Origin: Embleya scabrispora DSM 41855
Lineage (GTDB): Bacteria; Actinomycetota; Actinomycetes; Streptomycetales; Streptomycetaceae
Direction: 5' to 3'
Assembly (NCBI RefSeq): GCF_000372745.1
Contig: NZ_KB889741.1
Coordinates: 186,001 to 250,000, forward strand
Length of the DNA stretch: 64,000 nucleotides
This document shows positions 6,640 to 18,600 of this stretch, in pieces; position 1 is the first letter of the stretch, and every line of letters starts with the position of its first letter. A program made the translations under genes and the position numbers. The notes beneath the pieces were generated by a model that worked only from the letters and a program-made list of their open reading frames with translations, was not told the DNA's origin and did not search any database.

Positions 6640-8303
6640 GGCTGCCCGACGGGCTGGCGTCCTGGGCCGAACCGCTGGACGCGCTGACTCCACGACTCGC
6701 CACCGCCCTGGGTCCGATGGTTCGGCGACTGGACGCGCTGTTGGCGGTGGCGGATCCCGGCCCCGCGCCGGCAGGGGAGTTCGCGGGCTACGGCGGGATC
6801 GCCCGGCGCGGGCATCCGGAGCGCTTGCTCGCCTCCGAGTGGCTGTATGCCCAGGAGTTGGGCACCGAATTCCTGCGCCGCGCGGCCGACGGTGAACTGC
6901 TGTACCTGGACCACGATTTCGTTGATCCGATACCGACCGGACGCGTGCTCGTGCTCGTGGACGCGGGCCCGCTCCAGGCCGGAGCCCCGCGCCTGGTCCA
7001 CCTCGCGTGCCTGATCGTGCTGGCCCGCAAGGCGCAGGCGCGTGGCACACAACTGGTGGTCGACGTGATCGGGACGGATCCGCACGTCCGGCTCACCGGT
7101 GATCTGCGTCGAGTACTGCGCTCCTGGTTGAACTTCCGCCTCGATCAGGTGCCGACCCGCGCGCAAGTCGCCGCACACCTGGCCGCGGCGGACGACGCCG
7201 ACGAGGTGTGGATCCTGGGTACGGACGGTGCGGGCGGTCGGGTGGTCACCGCGCGTGAGACCGGGTGGACGGCCGCGGGCGCCTCGCGCGTCGAGGTGTC
7301 CATCGCCGACACGACGGTGGAACTCCCGCTGCCGGCCCCCGAGATGGCGATCGCCGCCCTGCGCGGCCGGGAGTTCGCGGTGATCGAGTCGACCGCCGCC
7401 GGCGGTACGGCGCCGGTCGGCCCGCTGCGGTTGCCCGCGTTCACCGGGCGACCGCGACAACTGCTGATGCGGGGAGAGGGGCCGGGCCACCTGCTCTCGC
7501 TCTACATCCCCACCGAGGGGCGACCACCGGCCCGACCCACCCGGCACACGTTCCGCGGCACGGCGTACGCGGCGTCCTGGGTCCGGCGCCGCCTGATCGT
7601 ACTTACGCTCACGCGGGGGGAGTTCGCGGTGCACGTCATCGGCCGCCCGGCGCCGGAGCTGGTCGGCATCGGTGGGCCCGTCGACGGATTCGGCCCGGAG
7701 GCGATCGCGCTGTCGGACGACGCCCCGATTCGGCCGATCCATCACGTGGCGGACGCGCTGATCTGCCGGATCGGCGAAGCGTGGTGGCGGTTGCGTGCGG
7801 ACGAGCCGCCGGTACGGATCGACCTGGCGTCGATCGTGCCGGGTGTCGGCAGGGAGTCGAACGAACCACTGCTGACCATCCCCGCGGGCGGGCGAAACCT
7901 CCGGTTCACCGGATGGCCCCAGCCGATCACGGCAGTCGGCGTCACCGATCACGTGCTGGGTGGCGGCGCGTTCGCATGGCGCGCCGAGGACCCGACCGCG
8001 TGGCGAATTCGCATCGCACCGAAAGTTCCCGAGCAGTGCCTGCACCTGCCGGCCGACGTACGGGCGATCGGCTTGGTCGTCGAGGACGGCCGGGCCGCGC
8101 TGATCAGCACCTCGGCGCACGATTCGCTGGTACGCACGCACACCCCCGACGGGGATCGGGTGCTGCGCGCCTGGTCGGACGCACCGGACCCGGTGACGGT
8201 GCATCCGACGTTGCCGTTGATCGCCGGACGGGACCGAGAGGGTCGCATTCGGGTCGGCCACGCGGTGACCGGCGCGCTTTTGGCGACCCTGGCGACGGCG
8301 TGA
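6636..8303 (+). CDS. vWA-type protein with C-terminal beta-propeller-like region
   Basis: The 555-residue product starts with the conserved lead-in of MoxR-partner vWA proteins (GYGGIARRGHPERLLASEWLYAQEL at about 50-74; FLRRAADGELLYL). A Rossmann/vWA-like domain follows (VLVLVDAGPLQAG near residues 105-117, then VDVIGTD and VWILGTDG). The classical MIDAS DxSxS is not intact (DAGPLQAG), so metal binding may be lost or altered. The second half (about 230-555) is a run of short beta-rich repeats consistent with a propeller. It overlaps its neighbours by ATGA on both sides, so it is expressed with MoxR as the probable adaptor. Confidence 0.65.
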   Translation: MRLPDGLASWAEPLDALTPRLATALGPMVRRLDALLAVADPGPAPAGEFAGYGGIARRGHPERLLASEWLYAQELGTEFLRRAADGELLYLDHDFVDPIPTGRVLVLVDAGPLQAGAPRLVHLACLIVLARKAQARGTQLVVDVIGTDPHVRLTGDLRRVLRSWLNFRLDQVPTRAQVAAHLAAADDADEVWILGTDGAGGRVVTARETGWTAAGASRVEVSIADTTVELPLPAPEMAIAALRGREFAVIESTAAGGTAPVGPLRLPAFTGRPRQLLMRGEGPGHLLSLYIPTEGRPPARPTRHTFRGTAYAASWVRRRLIVLTLTRGEFAVHVIGRPAPELVGIGGPVDGFGPEAIALSDDAPIRPIHHVADALICRIGEAWWRLRADEPPVRIDLASIVPGVGRESNEPLLTIPAGGRNLRFTGWPQPITAVGVTDHVLGGGAFAWRAEDPTAWRIRIAPKVPEQCLHLPADVRAIGLVVEDGRAALISTSAHDSLVRTHTPDGDRVLRAWSDAPDPVTVHPTLPLIAGRDREGRIRVGHAVTGALLATLATA

Positions 8304-11236
8304 TGGACCGGGTAGGCGACGGGTCGCGCGGCGACGGCGGTGGGGCTACCGGGTATCGCGGGACCGTGCGGGCCGCGGGCTTCCTGCTGGACGTACCCGT
8401 ACTGGGCCCGGACGTGGCCGCCGCGCGGGTCTTGGCGCTGTGGGATCCGGGGGCCGGGCTGCACGTACTGCCGGACGGGCGCTGGTTGTTGCGACTCGGG
8501 ACGGAGCGCGTGGTGCGGGCCGAGCAGGCGCCCGGCACCCCGTTGGTCGCCCGGGAACAGGCTTTGACGGAGCCGGGGTTGCGGCCGGATCCTGGTGACG
8601 AGGGTCATGTGGTGGCGAGTTCGGGTGGTCGGCGGCTCTCGCTCGCGCTGTCCGGCTTGCCCGTTCTGGCGCCTGCGGCGTGGTTGCGGGTGGACGGGCT
8701 GCCGATCCACCGGTTGCCGGCTCTGGACGCGCCCGATCCGCGTCCCGATGTGCCGATCGAGCCACCGCTGCGGACCGGTCCGAACCAGCGGGCGAAGGCC
8801 GGCGTGGGCCGGCGCGACGCGCGCGCGGACCGGATCGCCGCCGAAGTGTGGGACGTCGAATCGACCGGGCCGAACACGACGAAGGCGCTGCCGGACCTGC
8901 GGAGCGCGCCGGTCGCGTTTCTCGTGGCGGTCGCGCTGGTCGGCCTCGTCGCCCTTGGCGCCGGTGGTGTGATCGCCGGGCTCGGTGCTCTGAGCGGCGG
9001 GCGGGCCCCGATCGCGACGCTCGGCCCGATCCTGGTGGGCGCCGTACTGCTGTGGCGACGGCGCACGCGCGGCGCGTATGCCGCCGACGGGCGAACTACC
9101 GGGCAGACGCGGAAGCCGAAGACGCCGGTGGCCGGCCCAGCCGGAGCCCGACGATTCGCGCCGCGTCGGCTCGCGCGGCGCCTGCGTGTCCCGGGCCGTC
9201 GCCTGGCCGCGTTGTTGCTCCGCGGCCCCCTGGTCCAGGTGTGGTCGGGGCGTCAGGAGCGCTACCTGCACGGCATGGTGCGGGCGTTCGAGCGCGGTCG
9301 CTTCGAGATCGCGCTGCGGAACGCGATCGCGCTGTCCGACGGTCCGGCCGATGCGCACTCCGGGCCGCTCGCCCTCGGGCTGCCCAGGCCGCGGACGGGC
9401 GAACTCCGGCCGGCCGCCCGGGTCGGACCGCGGGGCGCCCGGATGCCGACTCGAACCGCGATGTTCGAGCGACTGCGCGTGCTGTACATGGACGCCGCCG
9501 AACGCCTCGAACGGACCGGCCGGATCGACGAGGCCGCGTTCGTACTCGCGGACCTGCTCGACTCACCCGACGCGGCGGTCGAGGTGTACACGCGCCATGA
9601 CCGTTTCCGCGACGCCGCCGAGTTGGCCGAGAGCCGGGCGCTCGCACCGGACCTGGTGGTCGGGTTGTGGTGGCGCGCCGGTGAGCGGGACCGCGCGGTG
9701 ACGCACGCGCGACTGTACGGCGCGTTCGCGACGGCGATCGAGCGGCTCATGCCCGGCGACCCCAGGACGGCGAGCGAACTGCGTGCTGCGTGGGTCCGGG
9801 CGTGCCAGGCGGCCGGGGATCGTCTCGGCGCGGTCGAGGCGGCCTGGCCCGAGCCCGAGCTGCGCCCCGCCGTTGCGGGCGATCTGACGGCGGGTATCGC
9901 GCAGGGCGGCGCGATCGGCGCACGCCTCCTGGCGTTTCTCGCCACCGAGGCCCCGGTCCGGCAGGCCAGGGCGGCGGTATCGGCCTTTCTGGCAGCGGAC
10001 GTCGAGAGAGGGGCGGCGGCTGGCGCAAACGTGGCGGCAGAGCGTGACGCGGCGCTTGGGCCTGTGGCGACCGCCCGGGCGGCGGGTGCGGCCGCGACGG
10101 GGGCCGGGGTCCCCACGGTCGGCGCGGGCCCGGTCTCCGACCGCGCCGATCATGCCGACCGCGCCGACCTGGACATCTTCGCCGCCGCACTGGCCGAACT
10201 GTCGGCCGTCGACCCGGCCTGGGATCGCGAACTCGCCACCCTGGCCGCGCGCGCCCTGGCGCGGGCATCCGGGCGGCCCGCCCGGTCGGTCGGATTCGCG
10301 ACCGGGAGCGGGCGTCGGCGGTTCGATGCGCTCCGGGCTCGGGCCGACCCACTCGCCGCGGCGGATCTGCGCGCGCCGGTCGAACCGGGGTGCGCTCGAC
10401 GTCCCGAACCGATCGCGGTGAGCGCCGGCCACTTCCCGGGCCGGGTGCCGGTCCGGAACGCCGCCGCACTACCGGACGGCACGGTCCTGGTCGCGTGCGG
10501 TGCGGCCGGCACCCGGCTGCTCGGCCGCGACGGTCGCGAACGCGCGCGGTGGGACGTAACGGCGCATCGGATCGTCCTGGCGGACCATGGCTCGACCGCG
10601 CTGCTGATCGGAAATCGCGGTGTGTCCTGCGACATCCACCGCCTGGATGTGGTCACCCGGCGGGTCCGGCACTGGGCCACGTTGTCCGCGCGCGAGTTCG
10701 CCGACTCCTTCGACGGCGGACACCTCGTGACGCTGGACCGAGGGATCATCACCGTGCTCGACACGCTCACCACTCGGCCGCAGGTCGTCTGGCGCGAGGA
10801 GGCCGCGCCGGCGCCTTTCCTCTCCGTGGCGCGGACCGCGACCTCGTGCGCGGCGCTCGCACAGACCGAGGAAGGCGCCGAGCGGATGGCGGACCTCGCC
10901 AAGTGGCGCTGGGACATGCCGGGTTGGACGTTGCGGGACAGATCCGTCCTGCCGGGCGGGACGCCCCGTTCGCTGATCACCGGTACCGGCCGAGTGGTTC
11001 CGGTCACCTTCGAGTCGGTCCTCGTGTCCGGAGACGCGTTCGTGGACGTCGCGGATGCGGTAGCGGTGCTGCATTCGGGCACGGACGCCGAATCCACCGC
11101 GAAGGTCTCCTTTCCCGGCGCCGCTCCCGACACGATCGGTTTCCGAGCGCACGCCGGCCGGATCACCCTCTGGGACCGCTCGGGCCGGATCGTGGTGTTG
11201 GAAGGTTCGATGGTGCGCGCCGTCTTCCGAACCTGA
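8303..11236 (+). CDS. bpX6-like membrane protein with C-terminal beta-propeller-like domain
   Basis: The 977-residue product has an N-terminal bpX6-like domain (YRGTVRAAGFLLDVPVLGPD near residue 20). Two membrane spans lie at about residues 195-220 and 232-248 (VAFLVAVALVGLVALGAGGVIAG, then IATLGPILVGAVLLW). Next comes an Arg-rich cytosolic start, a helical TPR-like middle (about 310-650) and a beta-rich C-terminal region (about 715-977) with repeated turns such as DGTVLVACG, GHLVTLDRG and GRITLWDRSG. It would anchor the system at the membrane. The order MoxR, bpX5, vWA, bpX6 matches the ternary system. A short 6-bp inverted repeat follows at 11247-11261. Confidence 0.6.
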   Translation: MDRVGDGSRGDGGGATGYRGTVRAAGFLLDVPVLGPDVAAARVLALWDPGAGLHVLPDGRWLLRLGTERVVRAEQAPGTPLVAREQALTEPGLRPDPGDEGHVVASSGGRRLSLALSGLPVLAPAAWLRVDGLPIHRLPALDAPDPRPDVPIEPPLRTGPNQRAKAGVGRRDARADRIAAEVWDVESTGPNTTKALPDLRSAPVAFLVAVALVGLVALGAGGVIAGLGALSGGRAPIATLGPILVGAVLLWRRRTRGAYAADGRTTGQTRKPKTPVAGPAGARRFAPRRLARRLRVPGRRLAALLLRGPLVQVWSGRQERYLHGMVRAFERGRFEIALRNAIALSDGPADAHSGPLALGLPRPRTGELRPAARVGPRGARMPTRTAMFERLRVLYMDAAERLERTGRIDEAAFVLADLLDSPDAAVEVYTRHDRFRDAAELAESRALAPDLVVGLWWRAGERDRAVTHARLYGAFATAIERLMPGDPRTASELRAAWVRACQAAGDRLGAVEAAWPEPELRPAVAGDLTAGIAQGGAIGARLLAFLATEAPVRQARAAVSAFLAADVERGAAAGANVAAERDAALGPVATARAAGAAATGAGVPTVGAGPVSDRADHADRADLDIFAAALAELSAVDPAWDRELATLAARALARASGRPARSVGFATGSGRRRFDALRARADPLAAADLRAPVEPGCARRPEPIAVSAGHFPGRVPVRNAAALPDGTVLVACGAAGTRLLGRDGRERARWDVTAHRIVLADHGSTALLIGNRGVSCDIHRLDVVTRRVRHWATLSAREFADSFDGGHLVTLDRGIITVLDTLTTRPQVVWREEAAPAPFLSVARTATSCAALAQTEEGAERMADLAKWRWDMPGWTLRDRSVLPGGTPRSLITGTGRVVPVTFESVLVSGDAFVDVADAVAVLHSGTDAESTAKVSFPGAAPDTIGFRAHAGRITLWDRSGRIVVLEGSMVRAVFRT

Positions 11237-11350
11237 CCGTTCCCAAGGTCACTTTGTGACCAACTCGGATGGCGGTAAATCAGTTTGCAGGAGATGTTCC
11301 CGGTCCCCTTGGCGGCGGAACCCGGCAGTGCTTCAATGTGTCTCGTCCTT

Positions 11351-11369
11351 GTTAGGAAACTTTCCTAAC
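11351..11369 (+). promoter_or_regulatory. Perfect 19-bp palindromic operator upstream of chitosanase (CsnR-box-like)
   Basis: GTTAGGAAACTTTCCTAAC is a perfect palindrome around a central C, 56 bp ahead of the chitosanase start. Pseudo-palindromic GTTAGGAAA-type operators upstream of csn genes are known in Streptomyces and are bound by the ROK-family repressor CsnR, released by chitosan-derived inducers. A csnR homologue is not in this window. Confidence 0.8.
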
Positions 11370-11425
11370 AATGGATGGACACGGAGCCCCCCGAACGTGG
11401 CCGTAGAGCCGGAACGGAGACGCAC

Positions 11426-12286
11426 GTGCAATCTCACCTCGGACGATCCCGCAAGCGTTTGACCCTGCTTGTGGCAACCGGACTGCTGATCGCCGCACCC
11501 GGGCCGCTGGCCCACGCGGCGACGAGCGCCTCGCAGTCGAGTTCGACCAACGTGACGCAGCAGGCCGCCGCGCGTATCGGGTTGGACGACCCGCACAAGA
11601 AGGACATCGCCATGCAACTGGTGTCCAGTGCGGAGAACTCCTCCCTGGACTGGAAGGCGCAATACAAGTACATCGAGGACATCGACGACGGGCGCGGATA
11701 CACGGCCGGCATCATCGGCTTCTGTTCCGGCACCGGCGACATGCTCGACCTGGTCGAGCTGTACACCGCGCGTAAGCCGGGCAACGTGCTGGCCAAGTAC
11801 CTGCCCGCGCTGCGCAAGGTCAACGGCACCGATTCGCACTCGGGTCTGGGCAGTTCCTTCGAGAAGGCCTGGGCGACCGCCGCCGGCGACGCCGACTTCC
11901 GCAAGGCCCAGGACGACGAGCGGGACCGGGTGTACTTCAACCCGGCGGTCAACCGCGGCAAGTCCGACGGCCTGGGCGCACTGGGCCAGTTCATGTACTA
12001 CGACGCGATCGTCATGCACGGCGACGGTGGCGACCGGGACAGCTTCAGCTCGATCCGGGCGAACGCGCTCAAGAAGGCCAAGCCGCCGGCCCAGGGCGGC
12101 AACGAGACCACCTACCTCAACGCCTTCCTCGACGCCCGCAAGGTCGCGATGAAGCACGAGGACGCGCACAGCGACACCAGCCGGGTCGACACCGAACAGC
12201 GCGTCTTCCTCAAGGCCGGCAACCTCGACCTCGACCCCCCGCTGAACTGGAAGGTCTACGGCGACAGCTACTCGATCAAGAGCTGA
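11426..12286 (+). CDS. csn: Secreted GH46 chitosanase
   Basis: The 286-residue precursor has a signal peptide (residues 1 to about 31, ending AHA-A). The mature enzyme is very close to Streptomyces GH46 chitosanases such as that of strain N174. It endo-hydrolyses beta-1,4 bonds of chitosan outside the cell. The catalytic pair is present: Glu70 in SSAENSS (general acid) and Asp88 in DIDDGRGY (general base). The conserved RVYFNPAV, DAIVMHG, DTSRVDTEQR and LDPPLNWKVYGD blocks are also present. The GTG at 11426 follows GGAGA at about 11416-11420. Expression is probably repressed through the palindrome at 11351-11369, and a strong terminator follows at 12396. Confidence 0.95.
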   Translation: MQSHLGRSRKRLTLLVATGLLIAAPGPLAHAATSASQSSSTNVTQQAAARIGLDDPHKKDIAMQLVSSAENSSLDWKAQYKYIEDIDDGRGYTAGIIGFCSGTGDMLDLVELYTARKPGNVLAKYLPALRKVNGTDSHSGLGSSFEKAWATAAGDADFRKAQDDERDRVYFNPAVNRGKSDGLGALGQFMYYDAIVMHGDGGDRDSFSSIRANALKKAKPPAQGGNETTYLNAFLDARKVAMKHEDAHSDTSRVDTEQRVFLKAGNLDLDPPLNWKVYGDSYSIKS

Positions 12287-12635
12287 TCGAAACGGCGCCG
12301 ACGGATCGGTCCGAACCGGACCTGATCATTCCCCACCTCCACGCCGATCGACTCGGAACCGAGCCGGTTCCGCCTCCCTGCTCGTCCCGCACGATGGAAG
12401 GCCACCGCCCCCGCGGTGGCCTTCCGCGCGTCCGGTGTCGAACCCGTTCGTGCGGAGCCGGCCGTCGCCCGAACATCCGCCGGGGAAACGCCGGATGAAC
12501 CCTGCGTCCAGTCCCTGTTGCGGCTTCCGACAGCGAGCCAGGATCAACTCCTGACAACCGGCCTGCCGGTTGGCCACAGTGGGCAACGCCGCGGGCGCAC
12601 CATGTGCCCACCGCGTCCGCGCGCGGCAGGGGGAC
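12287..12635. other. Intergenic region between chitosanase and RHS gene
   Basis: About 350 bases without a supported gene. It holds the chitosanase terminator hairpin and presumably the RHS promoter, for which I see no convincing -35/-10 pair. Confidence 0.6.
12396..12425 (+). terminator. Factor-independent terminator of chitosanase gene
   Basis: A perfect 13-bp inverted repeat, GGAAGGCCACCGC and GCGGTGGCCTTCC, closes on a 4-nt CCCC loop 110 bp after the csn stop. There is no U tract, as is common in Streptomyces. Confidence 0.75.
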
Positions 12636-15600
12636 ATGGTGGGGATCCGAGTTCGCTTGGGCTTGGTCGGCGTGGTGCTACTCGCACTCCTGGCGGGCTT
12701 TCTGTCGCCATGGTCCGGCCCGACCGACGCCGCCGCGGCGGACAAGTCCCTGGCCAAACCGCAACGGACCGGGCCGACTTCGGCCACTCCGACCGAACCG
12801 CCACCCGCGCCGCCGGCCAGAGTGGACGCCAAGCCGGGCGACGCCCTGTACGAGGCCCGGCAACGGGTCGCCCAAACCGTCGCCGAACGGCAGTCATCCG
12901 GGCACCCGACGCCGACCGCGCTGAGCCCGGAGATGCGGGCCACCAACGAAACCCTGGTCCGCCAGGGCCGCGCGCTCGACGAACCGACGGCCGAGCACCC
13001 CGACATCGATCTGCCGAAGCGGGTGACCGAGGGCCCTCGACTGGAGCAACTCCCGCATAACAACGGCAGATCGGCCGACGACCCGCCGGTGCCGGACCCG
13101 AGTCGGCAGCCGGGTCCGGGGGACGCGCCGAGGCCGGTGCGAAGCGGGCCGGCGTCGGCGCCGCCCGGCGCCCAGTACGGAGTCTGGTACTCGTGGGGGA
13201 ACTTCAGTGTCGTGCCCACCTATGCTCAAGCCGGCTACGTGTGGGTCTCACTCACCAACAAGTCGAACTACACCTGGCTTGCGAACTCCAGTTTCGCGCT
13301 GAGCTACCACCTCTATCGAGCCGACGGATCGCTGTACAACTTCCTCGGGACGCCGACCGCGCTGACCTCCGATGTGCCGGTCGGGGCCACCACGCAGATC
13401 TACGCCCAGATCGAGCGGTTGCCCGCAGGGTCGTTCAAGTTGGTCTGGGACGTGCAGGACGACGGCGTCTACTACGTCGATCGCGGCGTGCCGGCCGCCA
13501 CGCCGATGGCGTTCACCCTTCCGCATCAGCCGCCGTCTGCACGGATCTACGACCCGCCCTACGACGCCACATACGCAAGCCTCGACACCGAACTGTCCAT
13601 CGGCGTCTACGGCGACGGTTCCCGACCGATTGACGTGCAATACGAACTGTGCCCGCAGAGCGAGCCGGCGAAGCCGTGCCAGGACAGTGGCTGGCTGCGC
13701 GTGGGCACGCCAGGCAGCAGTTTCACGCTGTACCACCGATGGCGGCCACCCGCCGCTGCGATGACCTGGAACACCACCTACCTGTGGCGGCTCAGGGTCC
13801 GGGACGACAGCGCGACCACACCGTGGAGCGCACAATCGCGTTACTCGACCATCGTCCCTGCGGTCGAGGGCGGGAACCGCCTCGGCATCGACCCCGCCGC
13901 CGTGGACCCGGCCGGGGTCGGTCTGTACCGGGGCAACTACACCCGGCAGGAAAAGGACATGAGCATCCCGGCGCGCGGCGGTGCGTTGGAGCTCGTCCGG
14001 GTGTACAACAGCGCCAACCCCAAGCGCGGCGTATTCGGGGTTGGTTGGTCCTCGATCCTGGACATGACATCGATCCTGGAACCCGACGGTTTCCTGCGGG
14101 TTACCTATCCGGATGGCCGACAGGTGCGCTACGGCCGCAACCCCGACGGGAGTTGGACGCCAGCCTTCGGTGAATCGGCCGGAGCGGAGGTCACCGGGCC
14201 GGGAAGCCTGCGCACGGCGGACGGCACCAAATACTGGTTCGGCGACAACGGTCGAGTCAACCAGCTGGTCGGGGTGAGCGGAGAGATCCACTACTTCACC
14301 TACGACACGTCGGGTCATGTGCAGTCCATCCGCGACGGTCTGGAACCGTGGAGCCGCGGTTTGTACTTCGGTTGGCTCGGCGCCGACGTCATCTACGTCG
14401 CCGACAACGCGGACGGCAGCACCTCCAACGGAGGCCGGTTCGTCAGCTACGACCACGACAACACCGGCTATCTGACCCGGGTTTGCGATGTCCGGCTCGC
14501 ATGCGGCATGTACGAGTACAACGACCATGGGAGCCCGGCCGCCGTGGGGCGTCTGACCAAGTCGACGCGACCGGATCCGAAGAACTACACGAAGGTGTCC
14601 TACACCGGGGACTTCGTCGAGACCGTGACGTTCGCGGACGGCGCGCTGTGGCGGTATGCGCGCGGACCGGCCGCCACGCCCGACACCGCGTTCGTGGTCG
14701 CGGTCACCGACCCGAACCAGCTGCGCACCTCGTACGCCTTCAACGCCCGTGCGTCGCTGCTGTATCGCTGGACCGGCAACGGTCCGTCAACCGAGACGAA
14801 CACGAAGATCTGGGGCTACAACGCGTTCGGGCTGCCCTCGTCCACGCTCGACGAGAACGGGAACGTCACCGAGACGTACTGGACCGCCGGCCGCCCGACC
14901 GGCCACAACGCGTACCGCGACGCCAACACCATCGTCAACACCCACATCCGCAACCACCTCGGGCTGCCCGGCGATCCGCTCAACGGACAACCCGAGATGA
15001 TGCAGGACGCCAACCAACACCAGACCACCTATGCCTACGTTCCCGCCTCCTACGGGAGCCGGTACAGCGCTCTGGTGCAGTCCTCCACGGCCGCGGACGG
15101 CGGGGTCACCCGATTCACCTACACCTGCGTGCCGCCGGAGGCGCAACCACCGGTGGTCAACGACCCGCAGGCACCGGCGGGCGCGGTGCAGCCGTGCGGC
15201 CTCGCCCGCACTCGGACCGACCCGGACGGTCGCACCACCCGCTACGAGTACAACCGCTTCGGCGACGTGACCCGCACGACGACGCCCACCGGACTGGTCA
15301 CCGACGTCTTGCACAACCGGGTCGGCCAACCCGTCGAGCAGCGCGTCGACGGCGCCGTGACCACCCTCACCTACGACGCGCTCGGCAACGTGGAGACGGT
15401 CACCGAGCCGGCCGTGACGAACTCGATCTCCGGCGTGACCCACCACAAACGCACCACCAACAAGCGGGACGTCAACGGGAATCTGCTCGAAGTTCGGGTG
15501 GCCGATCTGACCCCGCCGGAGGCCGGCGGCGACCGCGAGCGAGTCACCGTCTACACCTACGACGTGCGGGATCGGCAGACCACGGTGACCAGCGGTGGGA

Positions 15601-18600
15601 TCTACACGGGCTCGCTCGTCTACGGTTACCTCGGCGAAGTACGCACCAACTACGATCCGTTGGGCACCAGGTACGACTTCGTCTACGACGCGCAGACGCG
15701 GCTGACCGACACGTGGCTTCGGCAATTCAGTGTGACCGGGACCGATCCCCGGGATATCCGGGTCGCCGCGCGGCGCTACGACCCGGGCGGCCGGCTCAGC
15801 CAGGTGGCGGACGCGATGAACCACTGGGTGGGGTACACCTACACGCCCGATGGACTGCGACTGACCGAGACACTGCGCGGCTTCTACGACCCGGTCACCA
15901 ACACGACCCGGGACATCCCGCTGCGCACGTACACCTACGACGCGGCCGGAAACGTGGTCAAGGACGTGCAAGGCGCCGGTGCGGCAAGCCTGGTGACCAC
16001 GTCCGGCTACGACGCGGTCAACCGCAGCATCAGCACGACCCTGGACCCGGGCGGCCTGAACCGGGTGACCACCACCGGCTACAGCAAGGCCGGCGCGGTG
16101 ACCTCGACGGTGTTGTCGGACGGGCAGACCACGGCCGACGCGACGCGGCAGATCTACGACACCTCGGGGCAGTTGGTCGCAACGGGCGTGCGCACCATGT
16201 GCTGCTCGGGCGAGTCGGTGACCGCGTACAAGCGCGATCGTTCGGGCCGGCTGATCGCCACGACCGACCCGCGCGGCGTGCCGGCGATCGGCTCCACCGA
16301 CCCGCCGAACCCCGCGTTCACCACCGAGCAGACCTACGACGTGCTGGGCCGCGCCCGGGAGACCGTCGAACCGCCGGTGGCGGTCGAGGACGGCGACGGC
16401 GCGGCGCCCCGGCAGGCACGTCCGACCGTCACCATCGGCTACAACACATTCGGCGAAGTCACCCACGAGCGTGATGCGTTGGCTCGGGTGACGGTTACCG
16501 AGTACAACGCGCAGGGCCGTCGGGTGAAGGTCACCCATCCACAGATGACCAACCCCGACGGGTCCGTCCAGTTCCCGGTGGAGCAGTGGACCTACGACCG
16601 GGTCGGGAACCTGACCCAGCATCAGGACCGCTACGGGCGAACGACGACGATGAAGTACGACGCCCGTAACAGGATGTTCCAGGTGACGGCACCCGCTGCC
16701 TCGGACAATGCCTCGCCGTACGTGGTGACTTCCACGCACGACGACAACGGCAATGTCGTGTCCCGGCTCGACTCGCTCGGCGCCCAGCAGTTGTGGACGT
16801 ACGACGGGATGGACCGCAAACGCACCGCGACCGCGCTCCAACGGCTGCCGGGCGGCGGGGTGGACCGCTTCACCACCACGTACACCAGCGACGACCTGGG
16901 CCGGATGATCCGGGTGGACACACCCGGCGGGCAGTCCACGGCCTACACCTACACCGCCGACGGGCAGGTGCGGACCGAGACGGTGCGCGGCCACGGGCCG
17001 ACCACCTACTCCTATGACATCGCCGGTCGGCTGCGCACGACGGTGGACCCGGTCGGGCGGACCGTGGTGAACCTGTGGGACGTCGACGGCAAGTTGTTGG
17101 AGTCGGTGGCCAAGGGAAGCGACGGTGCGCCCGCGGGCGAGAAGCACTACGAGTACGACGCGGCCGGCAACGCCACCCGGGTCGGTGGAGAGCGGGGCGG
17201 GACCCTCGGCCAGACCTTCCAGAGCAAGGAATACGACGCGGCGGGACGGGTGATCGCGCTGTCCGAGGGCGTCGACCCGGCCGCCGCACAGGTGTTGATC
17301 ACCCGGTTCGGCTACGACGCGGTCGGCAACCGGACCCGGGTCACCGACGCGGCCGGGCGGGCCACGTACACCACGTACAACACGTGGAACCTGCCGAACA
17401 CCCGGCGCGAGCCCGCGACGGCCGCACACCCGGCGATTACCGACCGGACCTGGAGCACGTCCTACGACGTGGCCGGGAATCCGACGGTGGCCGCCGAACC
17501 GGGCGGCGTGGTGCGGCGGTTCGAGTACGACCGACTGGGTCGGACGGTGCGCGAGAGCGGGACGGGCGCGGACAAGGCGACGGAGCGCACCTTCGGCTAC
17601 GACGCCGCCGGCCGGGTGACCCACACGCAGAGCGGCACCGCGGAAACCCTGTACCAATACGACGATCGCGGGCTGATGACGCTCTCGACCGGTCACGTGG
17701 GCCAGACCCGGTACACCTACGACGGCGACGGCCGGGTCAGGAGCAGCGTCGGCCCGGCCGCGACCGACGGCGTCTCGTGGTGCTACGAGAACTCGGACCT
17801 GGTCACGGTCGGCGACACGATTTCGCAGCTCAGTCGCATCTACACGCGGGACGCGGCGGGCCGGGTCACCGGCGAGGAACAAAGACGCGGCATCAAGCAG
17901 TTGGCCACACGCAGCTACACCTACGACGCGACCGGTCGGGTGGACACCGACACCGTGCGCAACCCGGCGGGTGGCGTCACCGCGAAGCAGACCTTCCGCT
18001 GGGACCTCGAAGGCAACCTGATCGGTTCCAGGACAGAGGGCGAGGTCGCCGGCGCCAAGACCCAGGAGTACACCTACGACCAGGCCGGCCGGTTGTCGAG
18101 CGACTTCGACCCGACCGCGCAGACCGGCACGGACTACACGTGGGACGAGGTCGGCAACCGCAAGGCCGCCACGAAATGGGAAGGCACGCCGCAGCAGCAT
18201 GTGGCCACCGGCGGCAGCTCGTTCGGCTACGACGAACGCAACCGGCTGGTCCAGGCCAGTGATCCGGTTGCGGGAACCACGGACTACACGTGGGACGCGA
18301 ACGGCACACTGGCGCGGACCACGCGCCGGGCGGTGGGCGCGCCGGTGTCGACCGTGGACCAGAGCTTCGACGCGTTCGGCCGATTGACCGCCGACGGTAC
18401 GGCGTCCTACGAGTACGACGCGTTGGACCGATTGACCACGTCGCGCAACACGGATCCGGCCGGCTACCGGCGGTTCGGCTACAACGGGTTCGACAAGGAG
18501 CCCGCGACGGACGGCCGGTGGTGGTTCACCCGCAGCGGGGATACCGTTCTGGGCGCCCGGGACGGACCGCCGGACACCACGTTCGCGGCGCGCAAGTCGA

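Noticed and set aside
11247-11261. Terminator for the bpX operon (GGTCAC-n3-GTGACC)
   Set aside because: Only a 6-bp stem with no U tract; too weak to call alone.
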